A stretch of 64,000 bases of DNA, from NCBI GenBank assembly GCA_965215145.1, contig OZ244038.1, forward strand, positions 1,922,001 through 1,986,000, read 5' to 3'. Made by a program: the position numbers and the translations under genes. Below are positions 1 through 7,825 of the stretch, in pieces. This DNA comes from G965215145 sp965215145. GTDB lineage: Bacteria; Bacteroidota; Rhodothermia; Rhodothermales; JANQRZ01. The notes beneath the pieces are model-generated. The model was not told the DNA's origin. It saw only the letters and a program-made list of their open reading frames with translations, and did no database searches. Position 1 is the first letter of the stretch. Each line of letters begins with the position of its first letter.

Positions 1-251
1 GGCACGGGCGTGGTGGCCTCCTCCTCGCCGTAGGCGTAGAGCAGCCGCAGCGAGCGCTCCGGGACGATCTCCAGCACCCACCCCGGCTCGTTCCCGACGG
101 CGCGGAAGGCGACGCCCCGCTGCCGGGCGTCCTCGGCGACGGCCGGGTCGATGGGCTCCGGCGCCTCTTCCGGCGCGGCGGGCGGGCGGACGCAGCCGCC
201 GAGGGTCAGGCCCACGAGGAGCAGCGCGCGCAGGGTGGAAGTCCGTGTCAC
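1..251 (-). CDS. Lipoprotein with GNEPGW motif, partial (3' end outside window)
   Basis: The first 83 codons of a minus-strand gene that runs off the left edge of the window. I translated it directly from a GTG at 251-249. It opens with a basic n-region, a hydrophobic stretch and a lipobox ending LGGC (Cys at about residue 19), so it is probably a lipid-anchored envelope protein. A Pro/Glu-rich linker follows, then FRAVGNEPGWVLEI. That GNEPGW motif is typical of small lipoproteins of the COG3650 type, whose function is not established. The gene starts 5 bp after the stop of the J-domain gene, so it is probably co-transcribed with it. The family call rests on this one motif. Confidence 0.6.
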   Translation of the reverse strand, partial: MTRTSTLRALLLVGLTLGGCVRPPAAPEEAPEPIDPAVAEDARQRGVAFRAVGNEPGWVLEIVPERSLRLLYAYGEEEATTPV

Positions 252-256
252 GTCGC

Positions 257-778
257 CTACTCGCTCATCCGGTCGCGAAAGAAGCCGTAGGCGGCGTTGA
301 TCCGCTTCGTCTCCTCCTCGGCCAGCCGCCGCAGCTTCACGCCGAGCGTGGCGACGCGGTCGGGGTGGTACTCGCGGAGCCGCTGCAGGAACGCCGCCCG
401 CACCGTCTCCGGCGTCAGCTCCGCGCCCACGAGCCCGAGCGTCTCGCGGTGGCGCCGCTCCGGGGAGGCGGGCCGGGTCGGCGGCGCCGACGCGCGCTCG
501 TGCGCCCCGGCCGCCGCCCGCGCCCGCTGCTGGTGCCGCGCCCGCGCCGCCCGCGCGTGCCGCTCCTTGTCGAAGTACTTCGTGCGGACGCGGGCGTAGT
601 CCTTCCCGCCCCACGGCCGCTGCGCTCGGGGGGAGGGGCGCTGCGGTCCCGCCGAGGCCGCCCGCTCGGCGCGGAGCACCACGAGGCGGCTGCCGAGCCA
701 CGCGAGCGCGAACGCCACACCCCCGGCGAGGGCGAGCAGGACGAGCACGGCGAGGAACGAGGCGGAGAAGGCGGACAC
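257..778 (-). CDS. Membrane-anchored J-domain (DnaJ-like) protein
   Basis: A 173-residue protein with one N-terminal transmembrane helix (residues 3-30, a run of Phe/Leu/Val/Ala), a basic and Ala-rich linker, and a C-terminal J domain. The diagnostic HPD tripeptide is in YHPDRVATLG near residue 137, followed by a helix ending FFRDRMSE. J domains stimulate the ATPase of Hsp70. The membrane anchor and C-terminal J domain resemble DjlA-type or Bacteroidota co-chaperones rather than DnaJ, since there is no zinc finger and no Gly/Phe region. I chose GTG at 778 because an upstream extension would run into the thymidine kinase gene and lacks a sensible start. It lies 20 bp downstream of that gene. 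Confidence 0.75.
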   Translation of the reverse strand: MSAFSASFLAVLVLLALAGGVAFALAWLGSRLVVLRAERAASAGPQRPSPRAQRPWGGKDYARVRTKYFDKERHARAARARHQQRARAAAGAHERASAPPTRPASPERRHRETLGLVGAELTPETVRAAFLQRLREYHPDRVATLGVKLRRLAEEETKRINAAYGFFRDRMSE

Positions 779-798
779 GGGGTTGGGACGCGCGAGCC

Positions 799-1464
799 TT
801 ACCGAGGTTGCCCGGACGCCTCTCCGATCCGCTCCCCGGGTGGGGCCTCGGCCCGCTCCGGTGCGGGCCGGGCGACGGGCCGAGCCGGAGCGGGCGGCGC
901 GAAGTGGAGCCGGCACCTCGGCTCGTACGCCTCCTTCGCCCCGACGACGACGCGGCCGTCCTCCCCCGTCAGCCGCTGCGAGTGGTTCGCCGGGGCGCCG
1001 CAGACGACGCAGATCGCGTGGAGCTTCGTGACGTACTCCGCCACCGCCATGAGCTGCGGGATCGGCTCGAAGGGGCGCCCGCGGAAGTCCTGGTCCAGCC
1101 CGGCGACGATGACGCGGCGGCCCTGCCGCGCAAGCTCCTCCGCGACCCGCACCAGCTCCGGCCCGAAGAATTGCCCCTCGTCCACCCCCACGACCCGCGC
1201 GTCGCCGGCCAGCAGCAGGATCTGGTCGGCGGCGTCCACGACGATGGAGGGGATGGCGTTCTCGTCGTGCGAGACGACGACCGTGGCGGCGTAGCGGTTG
1301 TCGAGGGCGGGCTTGAAGATCTCGACGGCCTGCCGCGCGATCCGCGCGCGCTTGAGCCGCCGGATAAGCTCCTCCGTCTTGCCGCTGAACATCGAGCCGC
1401 AGATCACCTCGATCCAGCCGCGCGGCGCGGCGCCTTCTTCGGGGGTGAGGACGTGGGGCTCCAT
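799..1464 (-). CDS. tdk: Thymidine kinase, type II
   Basis: A 221-residue protein. It phosphorylates thymidine to dTMP with ATP in the pyrimidine salvage pathway, in the cytoplasm. The P-loop GSMFSGKTEE lies near residues 23-32, a DEGQFF motif follows, and there is a structural zinc site with CVVC in the middle and a second half CRLHF near the end. All of these are typical of the tetrameric TK1-like family. The C-terminal tail of about 35 residues is rich in Ala, Pro and Arg and is longer than usual. The start at 1464 is ATG. The mRNA leader is a pyrimidine-rich, roughly heptameric block with no Shine-Dalgarno sequence. Confidence 0.95.
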   Translation of the reverse strand: MEPHVLTPEEGAAPRGWIEVICGSMFSGKTEELIRRLKRARIARQAVEIFKPALDNRYAATVVVSHDENAIPSIVVDAADQILLLAGDARVVGVDEGQFFGPELVRVAEELARQGRRVIVAGLDQDFRGRPFEPIPQLMAVAEYVTKLHAICVVCGAPANHSQRLTGEDGRVVVGAKEAYEPRCRLHFAPPAPARPVARPAPERAEAPPGERIGEASGQPR

Positions 1465-1545
1465 GAAGGAAGGTTAAGGGGGGAGGGGTGAAGGATGAAA
1501 GGCGAGGGCAGCTTCTTGACCTCCACCCCTCAACCTAACCCTTCG
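1465..1545. repeat. Inverted degenerate heptamer blocks between tdk and batE
   Basis: From 1472 the plus strand reads in 7-bp steps (GGTTAAG, GGGGGAG, GGGTGAA, GGATGAA, AGGCGAG). From 1545 back to 1515 the minus strand reads GGGTTAG, GTTGAGG, GGTGGAG, GTCAAG. The two blocks are imperfect inverted copies with about 5 bp between them and could fold into a long imperfect hairpin. They fill the whole spacer between the tdk start and the batE stop. Confidence 0.45.
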
Positions 1546-1546
1546 G

Positions 1547-2320
1547 TCAGATCTCCTCGACGGTGGCGGCGTCGGCCCAGCCGGTGGTGCCGTCGGCGCG
1601 GCGGAGGGCGACCCAGCCGCCGCGGCGGTCGAGGAGGGCGGCGTCGTGGCCCTCGGGGAGCGTGGCGGCCTCGGCGGCCTCCGGCGTGGGCGCCTCGCGC
1701 AGCACGGCGCCGGGGGCGACGACGACGGCGCGGGGCCGGGCCTCGTAGCGCGTCACGGCCACGGCGAAGGCCAGCGCCGCCACGGTGACCGGCACGAGGC
1801 CGGCGGCCACACGGCGGAGGAGGACGAGTTGCTGCGGCGTCAGCCGCCGCCGTTGCCACGCGGCCCGCCCGGCGAGCCCGAGCAGCCCGGCCCACAGGAG
1901 GAATGCGAGGGCCGTCAGCACCCCGCCGCCGACCCGCACGGAGCCCGAGCGGACGGCGGCCTCGGTGAGGGTCGGCGCGCGCTGCCGGCGGTCGCCGGCG
2001 GCGAGGCGGGCCATGCGCAGGCCGCGCCGGACGTCGGCGTCGGCGGGGGCGAGGCGGGCGGCGCGCTCGAAGGCCAGCCGCGCCCGCCCCACCCGCCCGG
2101 CCTCGAAGTGCGCGCTCCCGAGGTTGAGGTAGAGCGCCGGGCTCGCCCACCCCGTCGCGAGGGCGCCCTCGTAGGCCGCGGCGGCGCCCCGGTGGTCGCC
2201 CTCGGCGAAGAGCTCGCCGCCGAGGGCGAACAGCCGGTCCGCCTCCGCCCAGTCACCGGACTGCGCGAGGGCGGCCGGGGCGAGGAGCAGAGCCAGCGTC
2301 ACGGTCGAGGCGAGTCGCAT
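1547..2320 (-). CDS. batE: BatE-like TPR and SH3-domain membrane protein
   Basis: A 257-residue protein with an N-terminal signal peptide ending near LAPAALAQ. Two to three tetratricopeptide repeats follow at about 25-105 (FALGGELFAEGDHRGAAAAY, ALYLNLGSAHFEAGRVGRAR). Two transmembrane helices flank about 135-190, and the C-terminal 60 residues form a bacterial SH3-like domain ending DGTTGWADAATVEEI. This is the architecture of BatE at the end of Bacteroides aerotolerance operons, where Bat proteins are thought to form a periplasmic-facing complex whose exact role is unclear. The start is ATG at 2320 in a TGATG overlap with the batD stop. A GTG one codon upstream is possible but less likely. 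Confidence 0.8.
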   Translation of the reverse strand: MRLASTVTLALLLAPAALAQSGDWAEADRLFALGGELFAEGDHRGAAAAYEGALATGWASPALYLNLGSAHFEAGRVGRARLAFERAARLAPADADVRRGLRMARLAAGDRRQRAPTLTEAAVRSGSVRVGGGVLTALAFLLWAGLLGLAGRAAWQRRRLTPQQLVLLRRVAAGLVPVTVAALAFAVAVTRYEARPRAVVVAPGAVLREAPTPEAAEAATLPEGHDAALLDRRGGWVALRRADGTTGWADAATVEEI

Positions 2321-4164
2321 CACGCGGCCTCCTGGGTCAGCGCGTCGGCCTCCGCGTCCACCGTGGCGAGGAGCCGGGCGACCGCGTCGGGCGCGGGCAA
2401 CGGCGAGGCCGTCGCGGGGGCGAACTGAGCCGTCTCAGCGGATCGCAGGAGCCCCTCGATCTCCCGTCGGGTGCCCTCTGCCACCCCGCGCTCGGCCAGC
2501 AGCGCGCCCACAGCGCCGAGGTCGAACGCGCCGGCCTCGACGGCGAGGCGGCGGCTCAGGAACAGCCGGGCCGTCCGGTCGAGCGCCGCGGCGTAGCGGC
2601 GGTCGTGGCCGGCGTCGTAGAGCGCCGCGGCGTCGGCGAGCGCGGCGTCGGCCTCGGGGAAGGCGCGGAGGCTGCGGGCCAGCGCGGAGTCGTCGTCGCG
2701 GCGGTCGCGGGCGTGGCGGACGGCGAGGAGGCCGAGCAGCGCCAGCAGCGGCAGCGCGAACAGCGCCACGACGGCCGGGCGGCGGTAGAGCGCGGCGATG
2801 GGGCGGACGCGCCGCCACCGCCCCGCCTCCGCGCGCACGGGCGGCCCCGCCGGCGCCGGCGCCTGCTCCGCCAACGGCGCGGCCGGCCCGACCACCTCCA
2901 CCGGGATCGGGTCCGAGGTGAGGGTCCGGTACGCCTCGGCCTCGGGGTCGAAGAACGCCCACGTCACCGCCGGCAGCTCGAAGGTGCCGCCGGAGCGGGG
3001 GACGAGGGTGTAGGTGAACGACCGCTCGCCGCGCAGCGCCGCGCCCGAGCGCTCCAGCGTCTCATCCTCAGCGGGAGGGTACTGCTCGAACGCCGCCGGG
3101 GCCTCCCACCGCGGCCCCTCCAGCGTGGCGACGTTGCCCGTCCCCCGGAGCCGGACCCGCACCCGGATCGGCTCCCCGACCTCGGCCTCCGTGCGGTCCG
3201 CCTCGACCCGCATCGTGAAGGCCCCGACGGCGCCGCGGAAGGCCGCCGGCGCCCCGCCCGGCAGCGGCTCCACCTCGACGACGACGGGCGCGGCCGTGAG
3301 GGCCTCGCGCTCGTACCGCGCGGCGTAGGGGTTGTAGAGGATGCCGCCGCGCCCCCCGATCCGCCGCGCCCGCAGCACGTCGAGCTCGAAGGCCAGCGAG
3401 TCCACCGCGAGCCGCCCCGCGCGCGCCGGGAACAGCGCGACCCGCTTGATGGCGGCGGCCTCGTAGTCCTCCCCGTCGACCGTCACCGCGCGCGACCCGC
3501 CGAAGACGGGGAGCTCGAGCTCCTCGCGCCAGAACCCCGCCGCGTCCCACGGGCTCGCGATGCGGGTGTTGTGGGGGCGCACGTCCGGGGAGAAGTGGAG
3601 GACGTAGTCCACGACGACCTGCTCGCCGACGAAGGCCGTGGTCCGCGTCGGCTCGGGGCGGACGAACACGTCGGCCGGCGGCGCGGCCTCCGGCTCGGCG
3701 GGGCGGGCGGAGCCGGGGGGGGGCGGCGCGGCGTGCGGGCCGCGCGGGGGGCGCTGCGCCTGCGGGACGACGCGGACGCTGATGCGGTCGGTGGTGTGGC
3801 GGCGGCCGTCCACCGTCACGGTCATCGGGAGGACCTCGGCCGTGCCCGTGCGGAGCGGCTGGAACCGCCACTCGAACCGCGCCCGCTGCCGCCGCCGCCC
3901 GTTGATCTGGATGATGCTCCACGTCGGCAGCGGCGCCGTCTGAGTCGGGATGAGGCCGCGGGTGTTGGGCGCCTCCAGGCGCTCGACCTCGTCGAAGTCG
4001 CCCATGACCTCGACGGTGAACGTCACGAGCCCCCCCTCGCCAACGGTGGTCTCGTCGACGAACGCCTGCACGGCCACGCGCTGCGCCACGGCCGCCGGCG
4101 CGAGCATGAGAAGCAGGAGCCCCCACGAGGCGCCTCCCCGGACGATGATTCGGTGCGGCCTCAC
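2320..4164 (-). CDS. batD: BatD, oxygen-tolerance family protein
   Basis: A 614-residue exported membrane protein. The signal peptide ends at about LAPAAVAQ. The large periplasmic part has beta-rich immunoglobulin-like repeats of the BatD family; the opening VQAFVDETTVGEGGLVTFTV is typical. A Pro-rich linker (about 135-160) separates the first repeat from the rest. One transmembrane helix lies near residue 475 (VALFALPLLALLGLLAV), followed by an Ala/Arg-rich helical tail. The GTG start at 4164 overlaps the previous stop by 4 bp (GTGA), so translation is probably coupled. It lies in the standard BatA-B-C-D-E order. Confidence 0.9.
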   Translation of the reverse strand: MRPHRIIVRGGASWGLLLLMLAPAAVAQRVAVQAFVDETTVGEGGLVTFTVEVMGDFDEVERLEAPNTRGLIPTQTAPLPTWSIIQINGRRRQRARFEWRFQPLRTGTAEVLPMTVTVDGRRHTTDRISVRVVPQAQRPPRGPHAAPPPPGSARPAEPEAAPPADVFVRPEPTRTTAFVGEQVVVDYVLHFSPDVRPHNTRIASPWDAAGFWREELELPVFGGSRAVTVDGEDYEAAAIKRVALFPARAGRLAVDSLAFELDVLRARRIGGRGGILYNPYAARYEREALTAAPVVVEVEPLPGGAPAAFRGAVGAFTMRVEADRTEAEVGEPIRVRVRLRGTGNVATLEGPRWEAPAAFEQYPPAEDETLERSGAALRGERSFTYTLVPRSGGTFELPAVTWAFFDPEAEAYRTLTSDPIPVEVVGPAAPLAEQAPAPAGPPVRAEAGRWRRVRPIAALYRRPAVVALFALPLLALLGLLAVRHARDRRDDDSALARSLRAFPEADAALADAAALYDAGHDRRYAAALDRTARLFLSRRLAVEAGAFDLGAVGALLAERGVAEGTRREIEGLLRSAETAQFAPATASPLPAPDAVARLLATVDAEADALTQEAA

Positions 4165-4904
4165 CAGTCCTTCTCCACGTAGCGGCCCCGCGAGCGGCGG
4201 CGCTGGACCTCGCGCAGCAGCTCGAGCTCGTCGGCCTGGATGGCGCGGAGGATCCGCTCGGCCTCGGCCCGGCTCATCTCGCCCTCGGCGCCGGCCACGG
4301 CGCCCGTACCGGGTTCGCCGTCCTGCGGCTCGCCCTGGCCGCTGCCGGCACCGTCACGTTCGGCCTCCTGGTCCTCGTCCGAGGGCTGGTCCTGCGGCTC
4401 ATCCCCCGCCTCGCCGGCGTCGGAGGGCTCGTCCTCGGCGTTGCCCTCGGAGGCGCCGTCCTGCTGCTGGTCGCCGCCGGCCTGGCTGTCGGACTGCTGC
4501 TGCTGGCCGCCGCCCTGCTGCTCGTCGGCGTCGTCGCTCTCCTCCGGCTCGCCCTCGCCGCCCTGCTCGGGGTTCCGCTCGCGGATGGCCTCCAGCAGCT
4601 CCAGCAGCTTCGCGTCGTCGGGGTCGAGACGGAGGCCCGCCACGGCGGCGGCCTCGGCCGCCCGGTCGTCCCCGGCGACGAAGAGCCCGGCGGCCTCGTG
4701 GTAGTGGTCCACCACGGACTGCGCGGCGGCGGGCGGGAGGAGGAGGGAGAGGAGGAGCGGGAGAGCGGGAGAGCGGAAGAGCGAGAGGGCAGAGCACGGG
4801 CATAGAACGGAGGTGCGTCCCCCTGCCCACTTTATTGGCCTCATCACCGTCCTCGTCTGTCCCATCGCTCTCTGCCCTCTCGGCTCTCGCTGCCCCTCCG
4901 TCAC
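4161..4904 (-). CDS. Acidic Gln/Asp/Glu-rich Bat-cluster protein with a single TPR
   Basis: Up to 247 residues. A hydrophobic export signal (about residues 40-62, ending PPAAAQ) is followed by one TPR-like helical pair (about 65-110). Then comes a long low-complexity segment of Gln, Glu, Asp and Ser, and a short basic C-terminal helix ending GRYVEKDW. Its place between BatC and BatD, with 4-bp overlaps on both sides, says it belongs to the aerotolerance cluster. The start is uncertain. GTG at 4904 gives the GTGA overlap with the previous gene, but its first 20-30 residues look unlike a signal n-region and a later ATG or GTG is possible. The signal core is encoded by an octamer simple repeat. 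Confidence 0.65.
   Translation of the reverse strand: MTEGQREPRGQRAMGQTRTVMRPIKWAGGRTSVLCPCSALSLFRSPALPLLLSLLLPPAAAQSVVDHYHEAAGLFVAGDDRAAEAAAVAGLRLDPDDAKLLELLEAIRERNPEQGGEGEPEESDDADEQQGGGQQQQSDSQAGGDQQQDGASEGNAEDEPSDAGEAGDEPQDQPSDEDQEAERDGAGSGQGEPQDGEPGTGAVAGAEGEMSRAEAERILRAIQADELELLREVQRRRSRGRYVEKDW
4741..4895. repeat. Octamer simple repeat and 13-bp inverted copy
   Basis: From about 4756 to 4800 the plus strand is close to an 8-bp tandem repeat (AGCGGGAG, AGCGGGAG, AGCGGAAG, AGCGAGAG). CGAGAGGGCAGAG at 4782-4794 returns as its exact reverse complement at 4870-4882. The repeat encodes the hydrophobic core of a signal peptide, and the inverted copy lies near the 5' end of the same gene. The roughly 75 bp between them are less GC-rich. 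Confidence 0.45.
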
Positions 4905-5560
4905 TCAACGTCCTCGATGTCCACAACCGTGCCGAGGCGGCCGAGGAAGTCGCGGTAGGCGGCCACGGTGGAGTCGGCGCGGGCGCCGTCCTCCATCAGC
5001 GCGAGGGCGTCGGCGTAGCGGCGCCGGGCGACGAGGGCGTCGGCCTGGGCCTTGAGCCGCTGGGCGAAGGCGGAGGGCTCGACGTCCGGGGGCGGCTCGT
5101 CCTGCGGGTTCTGCTGCTGGAGGCGGCGGCGGACGAACTCGTAGTTGAAGGCGGCCTCGGGGAAGGCGGGGCGGGCGAGGAGGGCGCGGCGGTAAAAGCC
5201 GAGGGCCCCTTCGAGATCCTGGAGCCGCGCCGCGGCGGCCCCGGCGTTGAAGGCGGCGCGGGCGCGGCCGTCGGCGTCGGGCGCGGCGTCGGCGGCGGCC
5301 TCGAAGGCGCGGAGGGCGTCGGCGGGGAGGCCGTCCTCGTAGAGCGCGAGGCCGAGGTTGTTGAGCAGCGCGGCGCGGACGGCGAGCGCGGCGTCGTCCG
5401 TGGCGCCGTCGCTGTCGCTCCGCGCGAGCCCGGCGCGGTAGAGCGCGGCGGCGCCCTCGAAGTCCCCCTCGCGGAGGCGCTCGTTCCCCGCGCGCCCCTC
5501 CCGCGACCCGGCGGGCACGGCGAAGAGGTAGAGGGCGAGGAGGACGAGGGGGCGGAGCAC
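4901..5560 (-). CDS. batC: BatC-like TPR protein
   Basis: A 219-residue protein with a short signal peptide (LVLLALYLFAVPAGS). At least three tetratricopeptide repeats follow: NERLREGDFEGAAALYRAGL (about 27-46), ALLNNLGLALYEDGLPADAL (about 64-83) and FNAGAAAARLQDLEGALGFY (about 105-124). A helical tail ends in an acidic stretch. TPRs are protein-binding scaffolds, and BatC in Bacteroides has this form. The GTG start at 5560 lies 6 bp after the batB stop. The 3' end overlaps the next gene by 4 bp. Because the next gene also carries a TPR, the usual single batC function may be split between the two. Confidence 0.75.
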   Translation of the reverse strand: MLRPLVLLALYLFAVPAGSREGRAGNERLREGDFEGAAALYRAGLARSDSDGATDDAALAVRAALLNNLGLALYEDGLPADALRAFEAAADAAPDADGRARAAFNAGAAAARLQDLEGALGFYRRALLARPAFPEAAFNYEFVRRRLQQQNPQDEPPPDVEPSAFAQRLKAQADALVARRRYADALALMEDGARADSTVAAYRDFLGRLGTVVDIEDVE

Positions 5561-5566
5561 GGGGCG

Positions 5567-6589
5567 TCAGGCGGTGGCCGGCTGCGGCTCGGGGCGGCGG
5601 AGCTCGAGGGCGAGGCTGGCGGCCAGCAGCACGAGGCCCAGGCCGAGCGGCCACTGGTACTGCTCGGCGAAGCTCTCGAACTGGTCCGAGCCGAGCGCGC
5701 TCCGGTCGAGCCGGTCGAGGGCGTCGGGGAATGCAGCCAGGTCGCCGTCGCGGCCGATGCGGTAGTAGTCGCCGGTCCCGGCGAGGCGGCGGAGCGCCCG
5801 CTCTTCGAGGCGGGAGGTGACGGTGGCGCCGGCGCGGTCGGACTTGTAGCCGGCGAGGCGGCCGTCACGGTAGACGGGGATCGGCGCGCCCTCGGCCTCG
5901 CCCACGCCGGCGGCGAAGACGGCGAGCCCGGCGTCCTCGGCCGCGTCGAGCGCCTCGCCGACCTCGCCCGCGTGGTCCTCCCCGTCCGAGACGACGAGCA
6001 GCACGCGGGCGCGTGGGGCCTCCCCCTCGGCCCCGTCGGCCGCCACGTCGAACGCCTCCGTCGCCACCTCGAGCGCGCGGGCGAAGTCGGTCCCCTGCGT
6101 CGGGACGAGGTCCGGCGCGGCGGCGTCGAGGAACAGCCGGACGGCGCCGAAGTCGGTGGTGAGCGGGCACTGGAGGAACGCCTCCCCGGCGAAGAGCACG
6201 AGGCCGACGCGGCTCCCCCGCAGCTCGTCGAGCACCTCCGCGAGCTCGAACTTGGCACGGGCCAGCCGGCTCGGCGCCACGTCCTCGGCGTGCATCGACT
6301 CCGACACGTCGAGGGCGACGACGAGGTCCACGCCCTCCTGCCGGATCTCCCGGAGCTCGGTCCCGTAACGCGGCCCCGCCGCCGCGACGGCCAAGAGCGC
6401 CACAGCACCCACGGCGAGCGCCGCCTGCCACCGCCGCCGTCGCGCCGTCGCCTCCGCCGCCGGCGCCGGCCCCCGCGCCGCGAACGCCCCGAGCGCCGCC
6501 CGCCGCCGCCGCGCCGCCCACGCGAACAGCGCCGCCGCCGCCGGAGCGGCGAGCAGGAGCAGCAATGCGAGGGGATGATGCCAGGTCAC
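5567..6589 (-). CDS. batB: BatB, VWA-domain membrane protein
   Basis: A 340-residue protein with two N-terminal transmembrane helices (about 6-25 and 53-70), a von Willebrand factor A domain (about 85-300) and a C-terminal transmembrane helix (LGLGLVLLAASLALEL). The metal-ion-dependent adhesion site is intact: DVSESM supplies the DxSxS motif, and VVSDGEDH supplies the distal Asp. VWA proteins of this family bind divalent metal and partner proteins, usually together with MoxR ATPases. I chose GTG at 6589 because it precedes the first hydrophobic helix. Starting further upstream would translate a heptamer repeat array into a monotonous Pro-Thr-His-Asn peptide. Confidence 0.9.
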   Translation of the reverse strand: MTWHHPLALLLLLAAPAAAALFAWAARRRRAALGAFAARGPAPAAEATARRRRWQAALAVGAVALLAVAAAGPRYGTELREIRQEGVDLVVALDVSESMHAEDVAPSRLARAKFELAEVLDELRGSRVGLVLFAGEAFLQCPLTTDFGAVRLFLDAAAPDLVPTQGTDFARALEVATEAFDVAADGAEGEAPRARVLLVVSDGEDHAGEVGEALDAAEDAGLAVFAAGVGEAEGAPIPVYRDGRLAGYKSDRAGATVTSRLEERALRRLAGTGDYYRIGRDGDLAAFPDALDRLDRSALGSDQFESFAEQYQWPLGLGLVLLAASLALELRRPEPQPATA

Positions 6590-6592
6590 CGA

Positions 6593-6676
6593 GTTGTAGG
6601 TTGTGGGTTGTAGGTTGTGGGTTGTGGGTTGTGGGTTGTGGGTTGTGGGTTGTGGGTTGTGGGTTGTGGGTTGTGG
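6593..6676. repeat. Twelve-copy heptamer tandem repeat upstream of batB
   Basis: Twelve head-to-tail 7-bp units, GTTGTGG with two early GTTGTAG variants, 84 bp in all. The array ends 3 bp before the batB GTG start. On the plus strand, runs of GGG are spaced by TTGT and could form a G-quadruplex. On the batB mRNA the same stretch is CCCACAA repeats, pyrimidine and A rich. Copy number could vary by slippage. Confidence 0.95.
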
Positions 6677-6799
6677 AAGGAGAGCCAGAAAAGGTACCGA
6701 CACGTCCGCGGCAGGCACCTGTAGGGGCTGAGCGGAGTGACCTGCACTCCGCTGTGCCGCGCCCGAGGAATGGCACCGTCTATCGCATAACTATGCCCG
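6677..6799. other. batA-batB spacer with small hairpin
   Basis: Together with the heptamer array this 123-bp stretch makes the unusually wide gap inside the Bat cluster. It contains a perfect 8-bp inverted repeat, AGCGGAGT at 6731-6738 and ACTCCGCT at 6746-6753, with a 7-nt loop. A single GTAGGGGC half-arm at 6721 resembles one arm of the 28-bp palindrome family. I see no gene in it. Confidence 0.5.
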
Positions 6800-7786
6800 T
6801 CACGGCACCTGCCGGAGGCGCGTCGTGCCGAGCAGGACCGAGAGCGCCAGCAGCCCGAACGCCGGCCACAGGAACAGCCCGTAGCGCTCCTCGACGTCGA
6901 GGTACGTCTGCTCCTCGATGGGCGTCGTCTCGAGCTCCGAGATCTCGTCGTAGATCGCCGCGAGCGCCTCGCGGTCGGTGGCGCGGAAGTAGGCCCCGCC
7001 GGTCTTCTCGGCGACGGACCGGAGCACGGCCTCGTCGATGGCGGCGGTCTGCGGGAGGAGCCGGCGGAGGCGGTCCGGGAGCGGGCGGCCGAGCGCGTCG
7101 AGCCCCTCGGCGCCGACGCCGATGGCGTAGACCCGCACGCCGAGCGCGGCGGCCACGTCGGCGGCCGTCGCGGGGTCGACCTCGCCGCGGTTGTTCTGGC
7201 CGTCGGTGAGCAGGATGATCACCCTGCTCTCGGCCTCGGAGTCGCGGAGCCGGGCCGTCGCCGTGGCGAGCGCGGTGCCGATGGCGGTGCCGTCCTCGAT
7301 GAACCCCATCCGGACGTCGCGGAGCATCGCCTTCAGGAACCCGTAGTCGAGGGTCAGCGGCGCCTGCGTGTACGCCTGCGCGGCGAACACGATCAGCCCG
7401 ATCCGGTCCGTCACGCGGCCGTCCACGAACCCGGCGGCCACGTCCTTGGCGGCCTCGAACCGGTTGGGCCGGAAGTCCTCGGTCTTCATCGAGGTCGAGA
7501 GGTCGAGGACCAGCATGATGTCGATCCCCTCGGCGCGGCGCTCGACGAGCACGTCGCGCTCCTGCGGCCGGGCCAGCGCGAGCACGCCGAGCGCGAGGGC
7601 GCCGAGGAGGAGGGCCGTCGGGAGGTGCCGGAGCCGGACCCACACCGTCGGCTGGACGGCCGCGGCGGCGGTGGTGTCGGAGAAGGCGAGGGCCTCGGGC
7701 CGCTCCTGCGCGCGCCGCCACAGCGCCCACGCCAGCGGCGGCACGGCGAGCAGGAGGAGGAGGAAGGCGGGGTGGGCGAAGGCCAC
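6800..7786 (-). CDS. batA: BatA, VWA-domain membrane protein
   Basis: A 328-residue protein with the BatA topology: two N-terminal transmembrane helices (about 6-22 and 56-74), a VWA domain (about 85-290) and a final transmembrane helix (LFLWPAFGLLALSVLLG). The metal site reads DLSTSM, with a distal LLTDGQNN. BatA and BatB are paralogues that are thought to form a membrane complex with BatC-E. The start is GTG at 7786. A heptamer-like block abuts the start codon directly, leaving no room for a Shine-Dalgarno sequence. It is separated from batB by a 210-bp repeat-containing gap. Confidence 0.9.
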   Translation of the reverse strand: MAFAHPAFLLLLLAVPPLAWALWRRAQERPEALAFSDTTAAAAVQPTVWVRLRHLPTALLLGALALGVLALARPQERDVLVERRAEGIDIMLVLDLSTSMKTEDFRPNRFEAAKDVAAGFVDGRVTDRIGLIVFAAQAYTQAPLTLDYGFLKAMLRDVRMGFIEDGTAIGTALATATARLRDSEAESRVIILLTDGQNNRGEVDPATAADVAAALGVRVYAIGVGAEGLDALGRPLPDRLRRLLPQTAAIDEAVLRSVAEKTGGAYFRATDREALAAIYDEISELETTPIEEQTYLDVEERYGLFLWPAFGLLALSVLLGTTRLRQVP

Positions 7787-7825
7787 GGGTTAGAGGATAG
7801 GGGGTGGGATGCGGGAGATGGAGAC
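7787..7825. repeat. Degenerate heptamer block, left flank of four-helix-bundle unit A
   Basis: The plus strand reads in 7-bp steps (GAGGATA, GGGGGTG, GGATGCG, GGAGATG, GAGAC) from just beyond the batA start codon to the stop codon of the four-helix-bundle gene. Its inner part resembles, in inverted orientation, the block at 8181-8206 on the other side of that gene. Confidence 0.5.

Noticed and set aside
6593..6676. Possible CRISPR array
   Set aside because: The repeats are contiguous 7-mers without spacers, and there is no cas gene.
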